A DNA stretch of 38,791 nt from Halocafeteria seosinensis. Its lineage: Eukaryota > Sar > Bigyra > Bicosoecida. The notes under the pieces were generated by a model that ran no database searches, had not been told where the DNA came from, and was given only the letters and a program-made list of their open reading frames with translations. Below, piece by piece: positions 22,394 to 32,403 of this stretch. The stretch is from positions 1 to 38,791 of the forward strand of contig LVLI01000285.1 of NCBI GenBank assembly GCA_001687465.1, read 5' to 3'. A program made the translations under genes and the position numbers. Within the stretch, counting starts at the first letter, position 1; every line of letters begins with the position of its first letter.

Positions 22394-23222
22394 ATGGTAA
22401 GTCTTCTTCCATTGGATTCCGTATGACTGATTTGATATTTTACTCTCTTTTTCCTCTCTTGCGCAGCCCGGGTGCTATCATAGCCGATTCAATGAGGCAG
22501 AGGCAGCATCATACCGCGAAGTAGCTGGCTGCGCCATCTTGCCAGCTCGTGGTGCCCCTAGAGGACCAGCTCCAGCATCTCAAGCACCCTCCGAAGGTAT
22601 GTTGTGTTTTCAAGAAAATACAAGAAAAGGGCACGTTATCTACTGTATAATGTGGCCAATAAAAATTTGCAGAAGAATTGGACATCGTAGATGAGGCTAT
22701 CGACTATTTCAGGGCGAACGTGCTTTTCAACAAGTTCGAGATAGAAGCGGCGGCCGATCGGACTCTGGTCTATTTGATGATGTTTGTCCAGTTGGTATGT
22801 TGCACGTCGTTCGTCTCGAAGCAACGGTTTCAAAGATGGATGATGCATTCCTTTTTATGTGTGCAGTGTTTAAAGACAGTGCAAGGAGCAAAGACTAAAT
22901 CGGAGGCTAGCAGGCAGTTAGAGGCTCTAGCGCAGAAGCAACAGTTCCCCATTCCGGGAGATCCAGGCTGGCCGCTGGGACGGATGTTTGCCACACCAGA
23001 AGGGTCCGAGAAAGGTAAGGCATGGTCTTTGGTCGAGTCTTATTCTGTGCCACCGTGTTGAATGATGCTGGCGCAGAGACCATACGGTCATACTTTAAGC
23101 AAATGAGGGAGGTGATAACAAAGCGTCTACCTGATCGACTTTTCTTTTCTGAAGAGGAACCTAATAAGTTTTGGATGGGTTTTGCGAAGAAGAAGTTCGT
23201 GGGGAAAGAGCTGAGTGCTTAG
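22394..23222 (+). CDS. ARPC3: Arp2/3 complex subunit 3 (p21-Arc), 5 exons
   Basis: Exons 22394-22396, 22467-22596, 22673-22794, 22867-23014 and 23077-23222 give 182 residues (human about 178). It is a structural subunit of the seven-protein complex that nucleates branched actin. The first coding exon is only ATG; splicing then yields MPGCYHSRFNE as in the family (MPAYHS). Matching blocks are LDIVDEAIDYFRANVLF, AADRTLVYL, FPIPGDPGWPLGRMF, ETIRSYFKQMREV and the end KFWMGFAKKKFVGKELS. Introns are 62-76 nt with GTAAGT or GTATGT donors. An Ala/Pro-rich insert (about residues 30-45) replaces a shorter loop. Its presence implies an Arp2/3-dependent actin system in this organism. Confidence 0.96.
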
Positions 23223-23561
23223 TCGAGGAGCACTTGTAATTCTTCGGATTTGAAATGAAGGAAAAGTTATTCGTCCTAATTTATAGGCGCCTAAAGAACA
23301 TAACTAATGCGCTTGCTAAATTTTTCAGTTCGATCCAGCATTGAATACACGGAAATAGACTCCTTGAAGTTGCAACCATAGTTGGCTTCAGTTAGCTGTT
23401 AGGCATTTTTGGTACGGGGAGATACTTCGAGATTGTCATAGAAAGAATAAGAAGCGGCTGTTTGGTTTTGTTATTCTATACTTTGGTTTCCTCTCCATTG
23501 GAGATTCCATTGCTCTCGTCCACTATCCTCTTCAGTGCACCACCAAGTCCCACCCAACACA
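23223..23561. other. Intergenic region, ARPC3 to WDR18-like
   Basis: 339 nt between two genes on the same strand. No coding or RNA feature recognised. It should hold the ARPC3 3' end and the promoter of the WD-repeat gene. Confidence 0.4.
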
Positions 23562-25484
23562 ATGAAGGAGGTCGTTTTGGCGTCGTCTCTATATGAGGGA
23601 ACGACTTTCGCCTGGGATATTGAGACAGGCACTCATTTGTTTACCTTCCAGAATAATGCATGCATGCCGCGAAGTAAGTGAGGAATTGATCCGAGGAGCT
23701 GTGACACCCGTGATATAGAGGTGCTGAGACACTAGAGTCCAGACATACCTGCTGGCCTACTTGGTTGGCGTTATAGAAACGGCACGGCATTTTTGATGAC
23801 ATTAAGTGCAATTGCAGCTTTAAGAGTGGTGAATTCCGTACGGGACAATCGTGGGACGAGGGAGCCTGAATATGTGATGGCAGCGCAGACGGATAAGTCT
23901 TGCATTAACATATGGGCTTTAGGGAAGGTAGGGCTTGTATTGCGCCCCCAGAGGTGTGACATTTTTTCTTTATGTAAACCTATGCATCTCTTCTGCAGGA
24001 TCGACCAATATACCGGTGCAACCTAGCTGAACCCATGATTAGCTTGGTGACTTCACACGATGGCACACTCGCAGTTGGGGGCGGATCATCAGGTAGCTGC
24101 TACGCATGGGATGTGTCGACGGGAGAGCTGATCCGAGTGTGGGACGCGCATTATAAGGCGGTTTCGGCGCTTTGCTTTAGTGACTGTGGATCATTTCTTG
24201 TAAGCGGCGGTGAAGACTCGATAATCCACATCTGGAAAGTATACGAGTAAGTACCCGTAAGGCTGCTGAGGGGGCGTGGGGGGCAGATGTATTATTGTTT
24301 TGCTGCAGAATCATTGACTTGAAAAAGTGTGCAAACGCTGAAGAGCATGTAAACCCCAAACACACCGTTAACTCCCATTCTCTAGCCATCTCACAGTTGT
24401 GCATCATTGGTGGAACGGGACAAGTTACGTGTCCCCTGCTGTCCGTCTCTCTCGATGGTTTCGCCAAAATCCATGACATTCCAAGCGGGAAATGTTTGTA
24501 TCAGATCAATACTACCATTGGCTTGTACAGTGCTTGCGTGGACCCTTTAGTACAGAAGATCTACCTTGGTGCCGTTGATGGTAGCATTTTTGAAGTGGCG
24601 TTGCACCAGGCGGCTCTACAACAGTCTACAGAGCTACAAATGGCTTCAAAATTTGGTGGGATTTATGATAAATTGTTAGACTCGAATGCTCTGGATAGTT
24701 CTCCGCAGACAGAGAGAGGAGCAGAAGCTCGCCTGGACGCTGATCACGAACGCTCTAGTATGGCCGTTTTCCTGGGTCTTGACAGTTCGATCACAGATCT
24801 TGCAATATCTTCGTGTGGCTCCTACCTATTGTCAGCCTCCGAAAACGGATTATGCTGTGTATGGGACACGGTGTCACGACAAAGACTCACTACGTTCCAG
24901 AATCCTAGAGCATCATCAAGTGCGACCGCAAAAAAGAATGATGATGGCAGTGCAGTCGATAGCATCCAGCGAATGGCTATGACTTCTTTGTTAGTACTGC
25001 CGAAGGAGTTTATCGTACGCTCTCCGAAGAGGGACGGCGAACGGGCGCTACTGCAACCCCTGAGAAAATTTGCGACACCAGCGCCTCTGGCGAGCGCACG
25101 GTACTCTGGAGAACCTAACGAAGGTGGAACGCTTGATGAGGTTGTAAGTCGATTGACCACAGACGCTTTGTGTTTTGGTATGTCTGCCATGGATAGTTTT
25201 GTGTATGTTTTGTGCTACAGCGCATACGCATCCCTGCCGAATATCCGAGTATGGCTGCAGAGAATGATGATACGCTAATGGAAAGGTTTCATGAGGACAT
25301 GCTTGTCCATCTCCAGGAGACAACGGGAAATGCGGAGGAACAAGTTGAGGAGAAGGGCGGTGGTACTGTCCAGAAGGATAAAGAGATTCATTCACTGAAA
25401 GAGCAAGTTAATGCCCTAAAGGAAGAAAATCAGCGGTGGAGAACTGTGAATGAAAAACTCAAAGCACTACATGAACAGCGGTAA
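23562..25484 (+). CDS. WDR18: WD-repeat protein, WDR18/Ipi3-like, 5 exons
   Basis: Exons 23562-23673, 23818-23927, 23999-24246, 24309-25143 and 25221-25484 give 522 residues. WDR18/Ipi3 acts with Ipi1 and Rix1 in late 60S ribosomal subunit assembly in the nucleus. WD-type blades are visible: LYEGTTFAWDIETG, SCYAWDVSTGELIRVWDAH, FLVSGGEDSIIHIWKVYE, AKIHDIPSGKCLYQI and LLSASENGLCCVWDTVS. The order and the blade ending in VSGGEDSxIHIW recall WDR18. The protein ends in a 45-residue coiled coil (KEIHSLKEQVNALKEENQR), also typical of Ipi3, where it mediates dimerisation. The first splice (GTAAGT at 23674, acceptor 23817) is the least certain; the 144-nt intron is longer than its neighbours. Other WD-repeat proteins cannot be fully excluded. 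Confidence 0.82.
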
Positions 25485-25610
25485 TCATTCTCGATTTGTA
25501 GCCTACTGCAATGCGATATAATATACCGATGTAATGTCTACTGGTTGGTAGTGAAGTCCTCTAGGATCGCTTGTACTGGCCCATTAAAGGGGCAACGAAC
25601 ACTTCTGCAA

Positions 25611-25985
25611 TCATGCCGCTTGGTCCTTCTGAGCCATGGTTTCCTTCCTTGTTGCATCTTGTAGAGCCTCTGTATCCACCACATCCTTCGGTATTTGCAC
25701 ATATCTGACCACTGATCCCCGTATGAATAAGTTCTTAACTGCCTTAAGCTGTGGATGTTTCTCACTGTCGACAACCTTGATGTTGGAGAGCTTAAAATTC
25801 AAGTACTGGTCCACCGAGTCTAATGTCCCCTCTACTTGCAGGTCATTTTTCAGTTCCACGACTACTGCTTTCCCTACAAGGGTCTTGAAAAAAGAATGGA
25901 AGATCTGTATGCACTAACACAATATAATTAGCAGGATGGCAAATCCAGTTCAGCGCTGCCTTCATAGCGTAAGAGTACGCACCAT
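25611..25985 (-). CDS. LSM2: U6 snRNA-associated Sm-like protein LSm2, 2 exons
   Basis: Exons 25985-25983 (ATG only) and 25904-25611 give 98 residues (human 95). LSm2 belongs to the LSm2-8 ring on the U6 snRNA 3' end and the LSm1-7 ring in mRNA decay. After splicing the protein begins MIFHSFFKTLVGK, matching the family start MLFYSFFKSLVGK. Sm1 motif: VVVELKNDLQVEGTLDSVDQ. Sm2 motif: NLFIRGSVVRYVQIP, then VDTEALQDATRKE. The ATG-only exon is inferred: the coding exon starts at a clear acceptor (GCATACAG) with no ATG, and an ATG followed by GTGCGT lies 78 nt upstream. The gene converges on the WDR18-like gene (126 nt between stops). Confidence 0.94.
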
Positions 25986-26262
25986 TGTCTTCCCACTGCG
26001 TTAGGGGGTGCTTTCTTATATGTATGTACACTCTTCCTCGACTATTTTCTGTGGACCAATGTACATACAACAAAACCGGCACTTGTCAACAGTGTTATTG
26101 TATCACTTGGGATAGACTGTCAACAATTATTTCACTTCCAAAAACAAATCAAATCAACACCTTGCAGTTCACTAGGTGGTGGGTGATGTTTGTTCGCATA
26201 TAAACAAAATGATGTATGTTGTTCTTTTATAAAAGATGTGACTTGGTTAGCAGCGGAGGACA

Positions 26263-28253
26263 ATGAGATTCACTAGGAACGTGGCCAAGGAATTCCAGCG
26301 ATCCTTGCACACACTAGGCGTGACGAGGGAAGTAGTTCACTTGAGGAGTATTTCGAGATCAGCAGCGGATTTGCGCGGTTGGATGCGATGGAGGAGCTCT
26401 CGTGCTGATCACTGCACGCGAAGCTTTTCTTCCGATGAATGCGTCAACCAGGGAGTGCTTGGGAATTTCACTATTGTGAACTTACCATCTGCCATTGACG
26501 GCACCAAGGTCACAATACAGGGTTGGGTTCGCTCTGTACGCATTCAGAAGAAAGTCGCCTTCATGACAGTAAACGATGGAAGTTGCCACAAAAATTTACA
26601 GGTCGTAGCAGAGCCAGCTATGCTCAGAAGCGTCAGTGTGGGATGCAGTGTGAAGGTGACTGGGGTACTGAAGGACATCAATGCTGCAAAAGGATATATA
26701 ATAAGTAAGGAAATTCATCTGGATGGTGTTGATCTAGTAGGAAGTAGTGATGCATCCATCTATCCGTTGCAAAAGAAGGTAAGAAGCGGAAGAGCATCGT
26801 GCCTCATCCGGGTCATTTACAGGGCTCAATGATTTTCGCAGGCCCATTCATTGGAATTCTTGCGAGACATTATGCATCTTCGTGCGAGATCGAACACCAT
26901 TGCGTCCATGATGAGAATTAGAAACTGCTTGAGTAACTCGATCCACCAGTTCTTTCAACAGAATGAGTTCATTCATGTTCATACTCCAATAATTACGAGC
27001 AATGATTGTGAAGGGGCGGGAGAGTTATTCCGCGTGACGACAGAAGATACCTTAAATGATAAGAGCCCAATGCACGAGTTTTTTGGAACACCGGCGCATT
27101 TGACAGTTTCGGGACAGCTTCATGCTGAAATGTTTGCGCTATCATTATCCAGGGTATACACGTTTGGTCCAACTTTTAGGGCAGAGGTATGTCGCCGTTG
27201 TTATGTTGTAGCTACGGGTGACAGTTGGCGCGATAGTGCATACTTGGCAGAATTCGAACACTAGTAGACACTTGGCGGAATTTTGGATGGTCGAGCCGGA
27301 AGTTGCTTTTGCATCTCTTCAGGACATCGTGAGTGACGAGGAGCTGTGGTAGATATTGTGTTCGGTTGTTAGGCATCTTCTGTCCGTTGCAGATGCGCAA
27401 TGCGGAGGCTTGTTTAAAGTTTTCACTGCAATCGGTATTAGAGCAGTGCGCTCAAGATTTAGAGTTTTTCTCAGAGCGATATGACTCTTCTCTAATAGAA
27501 AGACTACAGCTCACCACAGACTCTTCCTTTGCTCAACTGACGTACACTGAAGTGATAAACATACTTCAAAACAAAGCCAATGCAGGAGAGGTTTCATTCG
27601 AAACTATGGTAAGTTTCAAACTCGCTCTCCTTTAGATTTATGAGTGCGTTACGTTTCTCTGCCATGTGGCAGCCACGGTGGGGGGAAGGACTGGCAACAG
27701 AGCATGAGAAGTACATAGCAGAGCACTACACACTTAAACCTGCTTTTATAACAGACTATCCTGCTAAGTGCAAACCATTTTATATGCTTCGAAATGATGT
27801 TGAAAAGGAAGGAGGTAAGGCGTCATCGCCGGAGCATGTTTGCGAATACGTCTTGTCTAACGTATACTTACATCTGTTAACATTGCCTCCTCAGACATAC
27901 CATGGTTAGAGCACGATACAGACACAAGTTGTGCCCATACTGTCTCATGCATGGACTTGGTTGTTCCACGGTTAGCCGAACTTATTGGTGGGAGTGCTCG
28001 CGAGCATCGCTTTCAAGTTCTTGAACACGTAATGAAACATCATGGTCTAGTCGCCCCTGATTACGACGGTCATTCTACGCCATCGGATTCAATGAAAGGT
28101 TTAGAATGGTACTTGGACTTGCGTCGTTTTGGAACGGTGCCTCACGCGGGATGGGGATTGGGATTCGAACGTTTGGTTCAGTTTGCAACAGGGCTAGAAA
28201 ATATTCGTGACGTCATACCAGTTCCACGCGTGCCAGGGTCCTGCAAGCTTTAG
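26263..28253 (+). CDS. NARS2: Asparaginyl-tRNA synthetase, mitochondrial type, 6 exons
   Basis: Exons 26263-26778, 26842-27186, 27251-27328, 27393-27608, 27673-27814 and 27895-28253 give 551 residues. It charges tRNA-Asn with asparagine using ATP. The first 65 residues are Arg/Ser-rich with few acids, a likely organelle presequence. The OB fold follows ([19 protein letters not shown]). Class II motif 1 lies around [19 protein letters not shown], motif 2 is [11 protein letters not shown] joined across intron 2 to [17 protein letters not shown], and motif 3 is [15 protein letters not shown]. The end [14 protein letters not shown] resembles the mitochondrial enzyme's C terminus. All introns (62-80 nt) join in frame; the last restores [19 protein letters not shown] at 26228-26235, 28 nt before ATG, may be a promoter element. 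Confidence 0.96.
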
Positions 28254-28314
28254 CTCTATTTCCACCCAATGCCACACCACACCCTTTGCAGGCTGAATTC
28301 CTCTGTGCATCTGG

Positions 28315-28888
28315 CTAGGTAGACTTTACTCTGCTATCCGATTCCTTCTTATTTCCACTGCTTAGCTCGAATGCACTCTTAACAGTGAAGTAATTTATCA
28401 CGCCGGTTGCGGCTGTGCTCACGCCAAAAGCCCAAGATCCCGTAAGTCCTACCCACTGTTCTAAAATGAAAGTGAAAGCCGTAGACAGCGCTATACTCGC
28501 CGCATAGGCGGCGTACATTGACAGCAAGCTGCTAAGATAGTTTTTTGCAAATCCGAACACGAGCCATTGGTGCAAGAGATGCTGCCACACGATCGATAGA
28601 ATATACGATAGATTCCATGAAATGGTCGTCTTATATTCCTGTCGTGTCGGAATGGCGTCAATTTGTAACCTGAAAGCAAAGTAACTCGCCGTGCAAAAAG
28701 CTACATACCTCTCCGAACGGCAGAGTCAGCAGCATAACATGAAAGCAAGCGTAAAAGAGGCATGTCCCAATGACACCCGACACCTGCAAATAAACAAGCA
28801 ACGAATGAACCAACGGTCCCTTTCAATGGCCCCTTGTTTGGCTTACATTGAACAGGAGCACCTGTTTGCCTTCGTCAGCGTATCCCAT
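28315..28888 (-). CDS. Small multi-pass membrane protein, GtrA-like, 3 exons
   Basis: Exons (transcription order) 28888-28847, 28783-28709 and 28638-28315 give 146 residues. Four hydrophobic segments are visible: GVIGTCLFYACFHVMLLTL, the stretch around SYILSIVWQHLLHQW, SMYAAYAASIALSTAFTFI and WAFGVSTAATGVINYF, then a short polar tail. Size and the ending TAATGVINYFTVKSAFEL, with its conserved Asn-Tyr-Phe before the last helix end, recall GtrA-like membrane proteins. In bacteria these move lipid-linked sugars; function in eukaryotes is unknown to me. Introns of 63 and 70 nt, both phase 0. In the last intron an earlier acceptor (CTTTCAG at 28669-28675) would give a stop in frame, so the later one (CGACAG) was chosen. 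The start codon overlaps that of a possible gene on the other strand. Confidence 0.62.
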
Positions 28889-29176
28889 GTTGTTGTTCAG
28901 CAAGCGTAAGTGAAATGAAATCAAACACGTGAACGAGCCAGCATCCAACCGCTCCAACTGACAAACTTTCAACCAGAGGGTACGCTGGTCGCCATATACG
29001 GTATGATACACCTACACGTTTATGGAAAGCCAGAACTTCAACAGACGCAGCTAAGCGCGGTCGATGCGACTGGGTTCCTTACGGTCGCAGATAAACTCGA
29101 CAGACTGCTGCCGTTAGTGAAGACTCTATCTTACCATGGTAGACCATTGGTAGTCCATGATGGCATCTTTAACTGA
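28887..29176 (+). CDS. Possible small protein of unknown function, 2 exons
   Basis: Not recognised. The frame is open from 28926 to a TGA at 29174-29176 and reads like a compact folded protein (GTLVAIYGMIHLHVYGK, DKLDRLLPLVKTLSYHG, RPLVVHDGIFN). A model with exons 28887-28905 and 28977-29176 gives 72 residues starting MLLFSKQGTLVAIYG. It uses a consensus GTAAGT donor, a CCAG acceptor and a 71-nt intron, the usual size here. An AATAAA at 29177-29182 follows the stop. Against it: its ATG overlaps the ATG of the minus-strand GtrA-like gene, so either the transcripts overlap or one start is wrong. ATG 29001-29003 inside the frame would give a shorter 57-residue protein. Confidence 0.42.
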
Positions 29177-29435
29177 AATAAATTTCCGTCATGGATAGAA
29201 TTGTTCGTATGTACGTCTTAGAATTGATTTTTGCTAAGCGTTCTTGCTGTATGCGACAGTAAAGTCCTTCTGAGTGGGTCTCTGCGCCGCTTCTTTGCTT
29301 GCGAGCGGCTGCTTGCTATCCAAATTAGTTCTTTGGTGCATAGTCCACGCTTTTTAGGGTCTCCGAGAAAAGACCGCAGTTTCATCCTCCGTAATAGGAA
29401 GCGTTATTGACATGATTTAACGAAACCAAGGGATC

Positions 29436-31796
29436 ATGTCGAACCTGAGACGATCCCCTTCTGTTGGTTCAAGCCTTGTTGAGGGCACCGATGAGGAGGA
29501 AGCAGAGACAGTTGCAACAACCTCGCCAGATGATATACCTACCCTATATGAAGAACAAATCACAACTGAGAACTCCCCCGGAAGCTATGCAGAAACCACA
29601 GCTTCCCATACGGAGAAGTCTCAAGCGAGAACCGACTACACTTCCGATACGTTTACGCCTAGAGCACACAGTCAATCGCATTCCTCGTTACGAGCACGCT
29701 CTGGAGCCTGGGCAAACAGTCAAACAGCACACAGTCAGTCGCATTCCTCGATACGAACACGCTCTAGACAGCAGGTTGTCCCCGCAGAAGCTGTACGGTA
29801 AAACACCTTCGGCCATGGTACTCTTTCAACACGGGCACTTCTTGCATTTGTCTTTTTTGCAACGCAGGGAAGTGCTCATCTGGAAGACCTACAATCGTGG
29901 CCGACGAAACTGCCTCCTCCAGTGGTTAGCGACAGGTTGGGCACATCTTTGACGGTAAAGACACACAACATCCCAGACGCACAATACACGTTTGAATGGG
30001 TTAAGATGAAGCTGCTGAAGACCCCTTGGAAGGACGCAGATAGCTCAGGAATTCAAGATGAAGCAGGTATGGGATACACCGCCTCGACCCTCAATACTTT
30101 CCCTCCTCAGTGTATCCGTTCCTGCAGAATATACTATAACTGATCTACAATATAGCACGAAATATTCCGTCCGTGTCAAGGTATCCCACAAAGAGGGTGA
30201 GAAGAAAACATTGGTTAGCCCGCCACTCACCGTTACTACCCTGAACCAAATAAAAGAAGACAATTTACTCCGTGTGCGATACGAGAAAGAAAATAGTCGC
30301 CTGGAGGAAGAGCTTGACAGCGTTTATCAAGAATTAGAAGAGCTTCAAGATATAAATGAGGGACTAGGCCAAGAAAGAGAGGATCTTGAGAAAAAAGTTG
30401 CAGGTACTGGTGGCGAAGGTAGCGAAGCTCAGGAGGGCGCAGAAGGTGCCCAACAGACTAGCGGCGTGGTACAACAGTTGAGAGACATTAAAAATGAAAG
30501 AGACGAATATCTTAAGCAGTACAATTCAGTAAAAGAGCAAATGGGAGAGAAAGAAAAACAGGTACGCGAGAAGGACGAGCGAATCTCCCAGCTTTCGGCA
30601 GAAACGGACCGTCTTGTACGAGAAGCTTCAACGACGGAGCAAGAAATAAACAAACTCACCAAGGAAAACAGTGAACTAGACCAAAAGTGTAAACGACGTG
30701 AGTTCATAGCGCTATCATAGACACCAGTTTGGCAACATGGCCGTCACTTTTTACTTTTACTGCAGAGGACAGGGAAATTCAGCAACTATGCAAGAGCATG
30801 GAGGAGAAAGTCAAAGGGATCGAAGAGGAACGCGATAAAACGGCGAAGGCTTCTGTTGAAACAGAGGAAGAATTGCAGAAGGCCCGCAAAGAAATTGAGG
30901 AGAAAGATCACAGACTCCAGGAGGTTGAGGAGAAAAATTCTCAACTTGAAGAAAAGTGTCAACGGATTGATTACATTCTCAACGCGTTCGCCGCTAAAGA
31001 TGAGGACGAACTGAAGCAGATTCTGGATGCAAAACTACAAGAAGAGAAAAGCGTAGAATCTGCCGTTAGCCCTTGGCGAAATGATTACGAGCGGTTGCTG
31101 GAAAAATACAACTCCGCTTCTGAGGAGTTACAGCGACTGCGGAGTCTGACAGAAGAGAAGGATACAACACTCTCCAATTTGTCGTATGAAAGGGATAAAC
31201 TCCGTGAGAAATACACATGTCAAGAACAAGACCTCCGATACATGGAAGACAGGATCAGCGAGAAGGAGACGAAGCTGACCGAGATGCATGAAGAACAGAA
31301 AGACTTGGCAAAACGTTTGAGTGAACGATCTGAAGAATTCGAGGATTTACGTCAGCGATTCAAGGAGAAAGACGAAAAATATCGATGGCAGCAAGATGAA
31401 GTCGACCTTTTACGTAAGAGTTTGTCTGATAGAGATTCGAGGCTTTCAGAGGCATTATCTAAGCGAGACTATTACCACGACAAGATGAGTCACCTGGAGG
31501 AGAAAATAAGGCTTCTTGAAGGAAGTTTGGAGGAGAAAGACGAAAGACTGAAACAGGTTGTCCCAGAAAAGTCAAATATGCTTGGTCGCCAGGAAGAAGA
31601 AATCAAGCGACTGAATAAAGAATTAAAGAGGAAGAAAAAGGAGCTCAGACACGCTATGTACGACAGAGAAAATCTGGAAGAGAAAGTCGAGCGCCTGGAA
31701 CGTGATAGAAATCGTATGCATCGCAGTTACTCTCCCGGAAAGAAGGCCGACCGCTACCTGGTAGAGAATGGCTCAGCTCGATCCATTAGTGATTAG
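29436..31796 (+). CDS. FN3-domain coiled-coil protein A, 4 exons
   Basis: Exons 29436-29792, 29868-30066, 30128-30697 and 30766-31796 give 718 residues. The first 119 residues are disordered (Ser/Thr/Glu-rich) with an imperfect repeat AHSQSHSSLRARS / AHSQSHSSIRTRS. Residues about 134-226 look like one fibronectin III domain: LPPPVVSDRLGTSLTVK, YTFEWVKMKL, then YTITDLQYSTKYSVRVKVS and SPPLTVTTL with the typical Tyr-x-Val-x-Val strand. From there to about residue 690 it is a near-continuous, Glu/Lys/Arg-rich coiled coil with recurring EEKD/EKDE units. The end is basic (RNRMHRSYSPGKKADRY). No membrane segment or signal is visible. Likely a structural or scaffolding protein; function not known. 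The next gene is its paralogue. Confidence 0.8.
29664..29765 (+). repeat. Imperfect 39-bp tandem repeat within coding exon
   Basis: Two copies, 29664-29702 and 29727-29765, differing at three positions and separated by 24 nt. They encode AHSQSHSSLRARS and AHSQSHSSIRTRS, a recent internal duplication in the disordered head of the FN3 coiled-coil protein. Confidence 0.85.
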
Positions 31797-32403
31797 CCAT
31801 TCCGTCGGGTGTAGCCATGCTTAATTTGACTGTAAGAAACACACCATCACCAAATTTAATTAGACTTGCAATTGAAGGGATTGCGCGTTTTCGGTCGCGC
31901 ATCATTCATTGCCGCTTCCCACCGGCCCAAATCAACTACCATGGCATCACTTCACTTTAAGCATATCGTGTACTAACTGTAGCATTCTCAAACAGGACGC
32001 TGTTTCAGAAGCCGTCGCTTCCTGCTTGGCCAACCGAGTTGCAACTTGCGACCGTGCGACCTCCTGGACAGTCCGTTGAAGCCTTGCAGACAGCCAGCCA
32101 GTCGTGAGCGAGCGAAGCAGAACACAATACACGCAAAACAGAACTGTGTTTGAGTATACGATTCCGTTGTATTCGTGCACATACCCTTGCCGTGGAACGC
32201 GTAAACTCAAGGCCAGCCGCGACTGGAAGTCATTGAAGTCTTATATATGGTGTCTGGACTTGTTCACCCGTAAGGATAACGAAAGCACAATATTGCGTTC
32301 ACTTTTATCGGCACTCCGACCAATGTTGTCGGAGGTGATTGGGTCTCTAGTTCGGTGCAAACCACAGGTTGAATTGAATTGCCACGGCTGAGGCTAGAGG
32401 ACG
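31797..32403. other. Intergenic region between the two FN3/coiled-coil paralogues
   Basis: 607 nt with no secure gene. A minus-strand frame ends at 31947 and reads LLRSLTTGWLSARLQRTV then VATRLAKQEATASETAS, an amphipathic-helix-like stretch behind a hydrophobic segment. I could not find a convincing start or family, so it may be chance. The region should contain the promoter of the second paralogue. Confidence 0.35.

Noticed and set aside
28239-28253. C-terminal CKL of the asparaginyl-tRNA synthetase as a peroxisomal signal
   Set aside because: The mitochondrial enzyme family ends in a similar short Ser-Cys-x-Leu tail, and the protein has an N-terminal presequence, so the match is likely coincidental.
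30429-30707. Minus-strand Ser/Leu-rich frame opposite the FN3 coiled-coil gene
   Set aside because: Same antisense-of-coiled-coil effect.
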